From NCBI GenBank assembly GCA_958295885.1, contig OY282380.1:2046001-2110000 (forward strand): a stretch of DNA of 64,000 nt, read 5' to 3'. The position numbers and the translations under genes are program-made. This DNA is from Arenicellales bacterium (GTDB lineage: Bacteria > Pseudomonadota > Gammaproteobacteria > Arenicellales > JAJDZL01). A model generated the notes under the pieces. That model made no database searches. It was given only the letters and a program-made list of their open reading frames with translations, and was not told where the DNA came from. Of this stretch, positions 57,097-64,000 are shown piece after piece; position 1 is the stretch's first letter; the number at the start of each line of letters is the position of its first letter.

Positions 57097-57684
57097 TTAA
57101 CAACTTGTTTGTTTCTTATTCTGCGATTCAAACAATTCATGAATCTTTTCATTGAAATTACGGACAGTAGCTATGTCGGACGTACGAATCGCAATACTCC
57201 AATAATCATTCTCTGTTAAGAGGAACAAGTCTAATTTTTTGATCAAGTATCGATAATTAGTTGTGATCGTCAGCTCTTGCGTTTTCTCATCTCGATATCC
57301 GCTATATAACGGGAGCATCAGAATATCGGCTTTTCTTGTTTCAGGAAAGGTAAATTTAGTGACACACCCAATGTAGACTTTACGGCTTTGCAACGTAACT
57401 TGAAGCGGTTGGTTTTGAATCATCGCATCAAAAATCAAAAAGTCCATGTTGGAATCTATGGAATCGAGAATAATTTCATTTATTAATTCATTACTTCGAG
57501 ATCGATCAATCAACAAAACGATGCCTACGAAGACAAACATAATGAACGTTGAAGTTCGAATCTTAAATTGCAAGACAGAATCAAATTGTGGAGCATCAAA
57601 TGATGTAATGTGAACGATCACAGACACAACAATATATGAAATACAAAATAAGATGAGTCCCCAAATAAGCGAAGTGAACAACAA
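57097..57684 (-). CDS. Hypothetical membrane protein
   Basis: 195 residues, no family recognised. Two strong hydrophobic segments (about residues 4-27 and 44-62) are separated by a short loop. A soluble domain of about 130 residues with beta-rich character follows (PLQVTLQSRKVYIGCVTKFTF, ELTITTNYRYLIKKLDLFLL). The composition is protein-like and the frame long for its AT content. A small gene on the same strand ends 129 bp upstream. Function is unknown; membrane sensing or defence would be speculation. Confidence 0.6.
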   Translation of the reverse strand: MLFTSLIWGLILFCISYIVVSVIVHITSFDAPQFDSVLQFKIRTSTFIMFVFVGIVLLIDRSRSNELINEIILDSIDSNMDFLIFDAMIQNQPLQVTLQSRKVYIGCVTKFTFPETRKADILMLPLYSGYRDEKTQELTITTNYRYLIKKLDLFLLTENDYWSIAIRTSDIATVRNFNEKIHELFESQNKKQTSC

Positions 57685-57813
57685 GTAATAGCCTGACGCT
57701 TGATGACGAGCGTAATTATTGGATTTGCTATTGGTTATTCACAGATAACCTGCCAGCAAAGCAAATAATTAGTCTGTTAAGATATGATTCAGCACCGATA
57801 TCGCCCAATCAAT

Positions 57814-58005
57814 TCACTTTTCAATAGTAAAGTTTTTTTCAGCCTCAGCCAAGGATTTCATTCGATCCTGAATTAATTCTGATTCGATCAGTTGACGCGG
57901 GTCAATGCTTGCGATGCCTTGACGGCTAACATGAACCCTTACTTTGGTTTTGCTCTCTGTCCTACGTTTCTCTGGTTTTTTGAACAACCTAGGTAGTATA
58001 TGCAC
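57814..58005 (-). CDS. Small basic hypothetical protein
   Basis: 63 residues, rich in Lys/Arg in the first half (LFKKPEKRRTESKTKVRVHVSR) and helical in the second. An AGGAGA stretch lies shortly upstream of the ATG (rc of TCTCCTT at 58010-58016), a fair ribosome site. No family recognised. It precedes the membrane protein gene on the same strand and may be its partner. Confidence 0.45.
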   Translation of the reverse strand: MHILPRLFKKPEKRRTESKTKVRVHVSRQGIASIDPRQLIESELIQDRMKSLAEAEKNFTIEK

Positions 58006-58616
58006 ACTAGTCTCCTTCTTTGTTGTTGCTAATATTTATAATTGTATTGAATAGAGAAGCGACGTCCGATTGATTGTTGCCAAGCCGATTAGCTTTTTTT
58101 TGCTGTTTGCAGTTAACATCTGTCGGTGAACTGTCGACCTACGATCACATTTGAGCAACTCCACGCTACTACTGTTTATTGTCAGAGGCTCCCGTTGTTA
58201 TTCAAGGAAGTCGCTGTGTTCTTTGGTGACTACATCAATCACAATCTAAAAAAGCAAAACCATTCCTTCCTATAAACGACATTCTAGAAAGAAATTTGCA
58301 CTGGATGTGAAACACTATAGGCGCATTTTGTATCACCTTACCCTAGCGGGCAATGAAGCGGTTTGAGCACTGACTCGTAATAGACGGCAACATTGCCAAG
58401 TGACGTGCACGATTTTCATTGCTACAACAAGTACAACATAACTGGAACAATGCACCTCAAATTGGAGTCGCTGATTTTTCATAGCACAATTGCTGCTGGT
58501 CAGTAAAGATAGTCAAGGGTAAATCGCCCCATACGATTGATAGACTTCTACTCATAAGCGGACTCAACATTCCGACGTATTCGTCTGGATTTACAGACCC
58601 TTTATAAAATTCGCAA
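58006..58616. other. Intergenic region without a supportable gene
   Basis: About 600 bp. A minus frame (58457-58681) overlaps the next gene's start and has no motif. Nothing else recognised. Confidence 0.35.
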
Positions 58617-58991
58617 TTGACCGGAAATTCGGTTTTGGAGGTATACAATAGCCTGATTAATGAAGCCTTGAAACAACACAATGATGTTCAGCTTCTGGTT
58701 TTCGTGCACAATTTGTTCTTGCAGGAATTCACAGTTTATGAACGAGCATTGGTGCCAATTCCCGTTAATAACATTCAGTGGACAAAAAACAAAAATCACA
58801 ACCTTGAAGGTCGTGAGGGAGAACGACATACATTCACTTGGCAGCCCCACGGCAGCCAATTTACAATTTTAGAAAATTTACCACACGGTGCAACAAAATT
58901 CGGTATCTCCAAACACCCGCAGCAGCTAAAAAATCAGGATGTTTTGAATGCCGTGGGATTTGGACCGGATTGGATTGAAATGGCTCAATAG
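58617..58991 (+). CDS. Hypothetical protein, possibly 5'-truncated
   Basis: 124 residues from a TTG start; an in-frame TAA lies 9 bp upstream. The C-terminal two thirds has convincing protein character (FTVYERALVPIPVNNIQW, GERHTFTWQPHGSQFTI, NAVGFGPDWIEMAQ), but no family could be named. The lack of a good start and ribosome site suggests that an N-terminal part was lost. It is followed by the HupE/UreJ-type gene on the same strand. Confidence 0.45.
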   Translation: MTGNSVLEVYNSLINEALKQHNDVQLLVFVHNLFLQEFTVYERALVPIPVNNIQWTKNKNHNLEGREGERHTFTWQPHGSQFTILENLPHGATKFGISKHPQQLKNQDVLNAVGFGPDWIEMAQ

Positions 58992-59016
58992 TCTGCCAAG
59001 AGCTTAGCCTTCTATT

Positions 59017-60330
59017 TTGATTTCGTTTTCTGGGAACCAGCGGTCCAAGGTGGTTCATTTTCGATTCTTATTTCTTCTTCTTTTTACGCTCGGGGCGATT
59101 TCAGTTTCTGTTCCGGGCAACGCTCACTTCAATCTCAACTTGAATATCAGAACGATTCATGTTGTTCACACGTCAAGTGGGCTTGATGTCTACCTTCGGT
59201 TGCCAACACCAATATTCTTGGCTGGCCTGGCCGGAGAAGATGCGGGTGATGGAATGCCTGCACCTGCTCCTTTCACGTATAACCAAATAGAAACTGATGT
59301 TCTCATGCACTACGTTGACGTTGAAAAAGTACGGTTCAATCCCAATGAATTTGCTCAAATTGTGGCGGATGGCATATCCTTTAAGACGGAAAACGAACGA
59401 TTGGTTCCGGCGATTCGAGCGGTGCGAATGTATTCAGTGCTCAAACAGCCTCCGTTTTCGACGTTAGCGGACGCACAGCGTGCTTTTCAGGGTGATGCTG
59501 TAATCAATTTTGATGGTGAGACGTATGTAGGTGACACCGTTACAGATGTATATCTGCATTACGGGCATTCATCATCGATTGATTCATTTTCCTTCCAAGA
59601 TCACTTTCAGCCAAATCTGGAATTTCAGGACAGCATCGCAAACTTGATACTGGACCACTACCCCGGCAGTTCAAGAATTCATAGGCTGACAGGTTTGTTT
59701 CACGAACCCGTGAAAATTGAAAATTCGGAAATCGCAGCGATTGCAACGTTCATCCTTCATGGTGCGAAGCACATACTGGAAGGATTGGATCACGTGCTTT
59801 TTGTGCTGTGCTTAACCGTTGGCGCAGTTTCGCTTGGCAGCGTGCTTTGGCGAGTTACTGGATTTACCGTCGGACACACATTTACGCTGATCGCTGGATT
59901 TTTAGGATTCGTGCCCTCCGCCGCTTGGTTTGTTCCCACTGTGGAAGCATGCATCGCGATATCAATCATCTACATGGGGGCGGCTGCACTGCAGCAAAGT
60001 GACAAAACAGACAAAGCCTACGCGAATCTAGGCGTAACCGTTTTCATTGGTTTGTTTCACGGATTTGGATTTTCGTTTGTTTTGCATGAACTGCTGTTGC
60101 CTGACAGTGCGCATTTGTGGAAAGTTCTGCTGTCTTTCAATGTTGGCGTAGAACTGGGTCAGATTGCAGTCGTCGTAGGAATGTGGCTGACCATGTGGGG
60201 AATCAGGCGATTCAGGGCCAGTCTATTGAATGTCTACCGCTGGATTGTTGTGACTCCCTGCGTTTTTCTTGCTTCAATTTGGACGATTGAGAGAATTGGA
60301 ACTTTATTTCAAGCGTTTACAGTGACTTAG
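59017..60330 (+). CDS. HupE/UreJ family membrane protein
   Basis: 437 residues from TTG 59017; GTG 59050 is an equally possible start. An N-terminal signal peptide (FLFLLLFTLGAISVS...GNAH) precedes an extracytoplasmic domain of about 200 residues. About six C-terminal membrane helices match HupE/UreJ_2: HGAKHILEGLDHVLFVLCL, GFTVGHTFTLI, VEACIAISIIYMGA, FIGLFHGFGFSFVL and FNVGVELGQ. The conserved His/Asp/Glu in helices suggest metal handling, since relatives are linked to nickel uptake. No hydrogenase or urease gene is in the window, so substrate is open. Confidence 0.85.
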   Translation: MISFSGNQRSKVVHFRFLFLLLFTLGAISVSVPGNAHFNLNLNIRTIHVVHTSSGLDVYLRLPTPIFLAGLAGEDAGDGMPAPAPFTYNQIETDVLMHYVDVEKVRFNPNEFAQIVADGISFKTENERLVPAIRAVRMYSVLKQPPFSTLADAQRAFQGDAVINFDGETYVGDTVTDVYLHYGHSSSIDSFSFQDHFQPNLEFQDSIANLILDHYPGSSRIHRLTGLFHEPVKIENSEIAAIATFILHGAKHILEGLDHVLFVLCLTVGAVSLGSVLWRVTGFTVGHTFTLIAGFLGFVPSAAWFVPTVEACIAISIIYMGAAALQQSDKTDKAYANLGVTVFIGLFHGFGFSFVLHELLLPDSAHLWKVLLSFNVGVELGQIAVVVGMWLTMWGIRRFRASLLNVYRWIVVTPCVFLASIWTIERIGTLFQAFTVT

Positions 60331-60468
60331 GTCAGAGCAGTTGGTTTTGCACAAGGGCATGGAACAGGTAGAATGTTTGCGTCAGGATCTGCCTTGGACT
60401 AGAGCGGCGAATAAATACAAGGGAAAATTCTGTGAAAATTCAGCTCCGTCGGCCCCAATCTGCGATTT

Positions 60469-62808
60469 CTATTCGATTTCTACACTGCCAACTCGTTGAT
60501 AGCCTCTAGGCAGTAATTTTCCTCGTAACGTTCGGTCGCCTCTGTAGCCTTCGCGCTGTAGCGCATTCAATCGAACGAACCGTTTGCCAGCATGAATTTT
60601 CATTGTCTGATCTTGCGACAGCACCTTCACAATCTTAACGCTTTCCCCAGAATTTCTGGCAGTTGTCGGAATGTTGATCAGTTTAACGCCCTTTCCTCTG
60701 CTACGTACTGGCAGCTGCTTGACTGAATAAGTCAGCAAGCGTCCTTTGTTCGTAATGACGACGACTGATTGGGAGAAATCATCCACGCGTTCAATTGGAA
60801 AAGGAGTTCCTTCTGAGATTGCGAGCGCAATCTTGCCGAATTTTGTTTTGGAAGCAAGCTGCTTCAGCTGACTCACGAATCCATATCCTTCACTCGAAGC
60901 TAACAGACAGTGGCAGTCCGGCGGTCCCAAAAACATACTTGTAAACTGCGCCATTTTTGGTGGTGTCACAAATTTTGTCAGCGGATCACCCAAAGTCCTG
61001 ACAGAGGGCAGGTCGCGCACGTTTACAGTGTAGATTCTGCCCGTGGCATCCATAAAAATCAACGTCTCATTTGATTTCCCGATTGCATGCGACAGGTATC
61101 TGTCACCAGATCGATAATTAAGATTTTCGAAGTTGAACCTGTGACCTTTTCCAGTGCGAACCCAACCATTCACAGACAAGAAAACTGTAATGGGCTCGAC
61201 AGGCGTGAAATCGTCAACAGAAAACGCCTGAACTTCACCCATTTCCTGCATCGTTGAACAGCGATCATCTCCATGCTTTTTTGCAGCTGTCTGAATTTCT
61301 TGGATTGTCAGTCGCTTCAGCTTTTTCGGTGAACGAATGACTTCTTCAAGCTCATTGCTTTCAATTCGCAAGGCGCTTTTTTCTTTTCGGATTTTGATCT
61401 CTTCGAGTTTGGCCAGCTGACGCAGACGAATTTCCAAAACTGCGTCCGCTTGACGATTGGTAAGATCCAACTTTCGCATCAATGCTAATTTAGGTTGATC
61501 TTCGTTACGTATGATGCGAATGACTTCATCAAGATTCAGATAAACGGTGAACAGCCCGTCAAGAATTTCGAGCCTGTCAGTGACGTAGTCAAGCCGACCT
61601 TGCAGACGTCGTAAAATTGTTGAATTTCGAAACTTCAGCCAATCCGAAAGAAGGTCTTTTAGATTGTGTACTTTTGGTTTTCCGTCAAGCCCAATCAGAT
61701 TCAAGTGAATGCGATAGCTTTTTTCCAGCTCTGTCGTTTTGAACAGATGTCCCATCAGCCGTTCGCAGTCAACTTGTTTGTTTCGAAGCTCCAAGACCAG
61801 CCGCGTTGGAGTTTCTTCATCACCTTCGTCTCGAAGATCCGCAATCATGGGCAATTTTTTTTCGAGCATCTGTTTGGCAATCTGCTCCATAATTCTGGAG
61901 CCTGAGACCTGGTGTGGAAGAGCATGGATGACGATTGATTTGTTCTCAGTCTTCCAAGCTGCGCGCATTCGAACGGAACCATTGCCGGTTTTGTACGTTG
62001 TTACCAGATCTTTGCGCGGAGTAATGATGATAGCTTTCGTTGGAAAATCAGGACCAGGAATGAATTCACATAATTTCTCGGTGCTGATTGTCGGTCTGCG
62101 TAAAAGTTCGACGCAGGCTTTGGCCACTTCCCGCATGTTATGAGGCGGAACGCTCGTCGTCATTCCCACCGCAATTCCAGTGCTTCCATTGAGAAGAATG
62201 TTGGGCAGCTGCGCGGGCAGCCGCTGCGGCTCATCAATGGTGCCGTCGAAATTTGGAACCCAGTCAACTGTTCCTTTGGAAACATAGGGCTCAAGATCTG
62301 GAAGTTCGTCTTCCATAGTGGATGTTGGAGCCGCAGTTGGCTGCCAGTAAATCTTGTCCTTGGACAGTTCTTCCAGCAGGGTTTGCGCGTACGGAGTGAA
62401 TTTACACTCGGTATAGCGCATGGCAGCAAATGATTTTGGATCGTCGGGTGAACCCCAGTTCCCTTGGCCGTGTATGATTGGGTATCGGTAAGAAAACGGC
62501 TGAGCCATGAGTACCATGGCTTCGTATGCGGCGGCGTCCCCGTGCGGATGAAATTTACCGATGACATCACCGACCGTGCGCGCGGACTTCTTGAATTTTT
62601 CCGTGGATTTCAAGCGCAGTTCAGACATTGCGTAGATGATTCTTCTCTGAACGGGTTTGAGACCGTCTGAAATGTGCGGCAGAGCTCGGTCCAGAATGAC
62701 ATACATGGAGTAATTCAGGTATGCCTTTTCTGCGAAATCCTCCAGAAGGATAGACTCTTCTGCTGAATCAGCAAAGAGATTCGGCTGTACTGAACCCTCA
62801 GACGACAT
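60469..62808 (-). CDS. parC: DNA topoisomerase IV subunit A
   Basis: 779 residues. The breakage-reunion domain has [37 protein letters not shown] (quinolone region) and [10 protein letters not shown] with the catalytic tyrosine. The C-terminal part holds beta-pinwheel-like repeats ([40 protein letters not shown]). It decatenates daughter chromosomes with ParE. At the position of E. coli Ser80 the residue is alanine. The gene follows parE on the minus strand with a 5-bp gap, so they form an operon. Confidence 0.96.
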   Translation of the reverse strand: MSSEGSVQPNLFADSAEESILLEDFAEKAYLNYSMYVILDRALPHISDGLKPVQRRIIYAMSELRLKSTEKFKKSARTVGDVIGKFHPHGDAAAYEAMVLMAQPFSYRYPIIHGQGNWGSPDDPKSFAAMRYTECKFTPYAQTLLEELSKDKIYWQPTAAPTSTMEDELPDLEPYVSKGTVDWVPNFDGTIDEPQRLPAQLPNILLNGSTGIAVGMTTSVPPHNMREVAKACVELLRRPTISTEKLCEFIPGPDFPTKAIIITPRKDLVTTYKTGNGSVRMRAAWKTENKSIVIHALPHQVSGSRIMEQIAKQMLEKKLPMIADLRDEGDEETPTRLVLELRNKQVDCERLMGHLFKTTELEKSYRIHLNLIGLDGKPKVHNLKDLLSDWLKFRNSTILRRLQGRLDYVTDRLEILDGLFTVYLNLDEVIRIIRNEDQPKLALMRKLDLTNRQADAVLEIRLRQLAKLEEIKIRKEKSALRIESNELEEVIRSPKKLKRLTIQEIQTAAKKHGDDRCSTMQEMGEVQAFSVDDFTPVEPITVFLSVNGWVRTGKGHRFNFENLNYRSGDRYLSHAIGKSNETLIFMDATGRIYTVNVRDLPSVRTLGDPLTKFVTPPKMAQFTSMFLGPPDCHCLLASSEGYGFVSQLKQLASKTKFGKIALAISEGTPFPIERVDDFSQSVVVITNKGRLLTYSVKQLPVRSRGKGVKLINIPTTARNSGESVKIVKVLSQDQTMKIHAGKRFVRLNALQREGYRGDRTLRGKLLPRGYQRVGSVEIE

Positions 62809-62813
62809 TGCTG

Positions 62814-64000
62814 TCAGATGATGGCCTGATCACCATATCGGGTTAGCCAGACCTTTCGGGCTCCGGCTTTTTTCTTGGCGAGCAGCATGTCAAGTTTTCT
62901 GTCAACTGTCGCAGTTCCGTTAATTTCGAGCCGAACCAGTCGACGCGATGAGGGATCCATGGTTGTCTCTTTCAGCTGAGATGGATTCATCTCTCCGAGT
63001 CCTTTAAAGCGCTGTACCGTAATCTTAGCGTTTTTCTTTCTGGACCGCAGCTGCAGCTTCAACTGTTCGAGTTCATCATCATCCAGCGCATAGTGCACAT
63101 TTTTGCCGGAGTCGATGCGGTATAACGGAGGCATTGCAACATGGACATGCCCAGCAGCGACGAGAACTCGAAAATGTTTGACGAAAAGAGCGCATAGGAG
63201 AGTGGCAATGTGTGCGCCGTCTGAGTCGGCATCAGCCAGAATGCACACTTTTCCATAACGCAGTCCGTTGACTTCTGATGCGCCGGGATCCACTCCTAGT
63301 GCAACTGCGATCGAATTGACTTCGACTGAAGCGAGAACCCGTTCCGATCGGATTTCCCAAGTGTTGAGAATTTTTCCGCGCAGAGGCAGAATCGCCTGCG
63401 TTTCTTTGTTGCGCGCCTGTTTTGCTGAACCGCCCGCGGAATCGCCTTCGACAAGGAACAGCTCTGTTTCCTGAAGGTTCGTACTGGTGCAGTCTGCAAG
63501 TTTGCCGGGCAATGCCGGACCGAGCACGGTTTTTTTTCTTTTTACGGATTGACTGTCCAGCTTGCGTTGACGCGCGCTGGCGATCGCCAACTGTGCAATC
63601 TGTTCGGCGACGATCACCTGTTGATTCAGCCAGAGGCTGATGACGTTTTTTGTAATCGTAGCGAGGACCTTGCCGGCTCGTCTTGAAGACAGTCTCTCCT
63701 TGGTTTGGCCCTGAAACTGGGGATTGTTCATACGAACCGAAAGAATGTAATTGCACTGACGCCAGGCGTCCTCAACTGAAATTTTGATTCCTTTTGGACT
63801 TAAGTTTCGAAAATCACAAAACTCTCTGATTGCATTCGCGATTCCGATTCGAAATCCATTTACGTGAGTGCCCCCCAGTGGTGTTGGAATTAAATTGACA
63901 AAACTCATAGCAACTGCCTGATTCGAATCTGGAGTCCATGTGATTGCGCAATCCACCTCCGTATCTTCAAATTCCTGATGAAAAACAAATGGCAGTTCCG
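62814..64000 (-). CDS. parE: DNA topoisomerase IV subunit B, 5' end cut by window
   Basis: The frame is open to the window edge; only the C-terminal 395 or so residues are seen, so the GTG at 63956 is not the start. Present are the transducer end ([28 protein letters not shown]) and the TOPRIM domain with [25 protein letters not shown] and [24 protein letters not shown]-like [14 protein letters not shown] follows. The ATPase GHKL domain lies outside. It supplies ATP hydrolysis to the ParC2ParE2 enzyme. Confidence 0.95.
   Translation of the reverse strand, partial: ELPFVFHQEFEDTEVDCAITWTPDSNQAVAMSFVNLIPTPLGGTHVNGFRIGIANAIREFCDFRNLSPKGIKISVEDAWRQCNYILSVRMNNPQFQGQTKERLSSRRAGKVLATITKNVISLWLNQQVIVAEQIAQLAIASARQRKLDSQSVKRKKTVLGPALPGKLADCTSTNLQETELFLVEGDSAGGSAKQARNKETQAILPLRGKILNTWEIRSERVLASVEVNSIAVALGVDPGASEVNGLRYGKVCILADADSDGAHIATLLCALFVKHFRVLVAAGHVHVAMPPLYRIDSGKNVHYALDDDELEQLKLQLRSRKKNAKITVQRFKGLGEMNPSQLKETTMDPSSRRLVRLEINGTATVDRKLDMLLAKKKAGARKVWLTRYGDQAII

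Overview
The window looks like the chromosome of an uncultured gammaproteobacterium, or a close proteobacterial relative. The evidence is a hemD-hemX-hemY run, a parE-parC pair, a sucA-sucB-lpd operon, mutM next to a YfhL-type ferredoxin, and moderate GC. No species is named because nothing in the sequence fixes one. Well-kept housekeeping operons alternate with islands of decayed genes, toxin-antitoxin pairs, restriction-modification genes and transposase relics. That pattern is common in symbionts and in genomes under heavy mobile-element or phage pressure.

Layout: 1-3102 is the end of a heme-synthesis operon (hemD, hemX, hemY). A convergent iron-sulfur flavin reductase follows at 3126-4163. 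5102-6677 holds a dead type II restriction-modification pair with four in-frame stops. 7076-16472 carries mutM, a ferredoxin, an ABC ATPase, a HI0074/MNT-type gene pair, a ferredoxin reductase-like flavoprotein, a quinone oxidoreductase, a 2-ketoarginine decarboxylase-like TPP enzyme, an MFS carrier and a TGS-domain GTPase. 17586-19416 is an Rpn-family nuclease gene whose 3' end has been tandemly duplicated, with expansion of a 24-bp repeat.

20941-25654 is a compact amino-acid operon built on the LysW carrier protein: lysW, lysX, lysY, a class II amidotransferase-like gene, lysZ and lysJ. The usual releasing peptidase LysK is absent. An N-terminal-cysteine hydrolase sits between lysY and lysZ and overlaps lysZ. 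The most interesting hypothesis here is that this enzyme cleaves the gamma-glutamyl bond to LysW in place of LysK. The same strand continues with a GDPD-family phosphodiesterase, a beta-hydroxyacid dehydrogenase, a proline-racemase-family enzyme and a full-length pyruvate carboxylase (to 32089).

32379-38537 is a defence island. It has an intact MmeI-type (type IIL) restriction-modification enzyme and a 712-residue fusion of a GmrSD-like DUF262/DUF1524 module with a Schlafen-type AlbA_2 domain. The 2-oxoglutarate dehydrogenase operon and a phosphohexomutase follow (38961-45872). 46255-58991 is a second accessory region. It contains vsr, an ABC permease tail beside an IS1634-like relic, an exported metallo-hydrolase, a stand-alone helicase-associated (XPB N-terminal-like) protein, and a pRiA4b ORF-3-like pseudogene. 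It also has a VapBC-type pair, a relic of a second MmeI-type enzyme, an IS1182 relic, an integrase fragment and several unassigned small genes. The window closes with a HupE/UreJ-type membrane protein and topoisomerase IV (parC complete, parE cut by the window edge).
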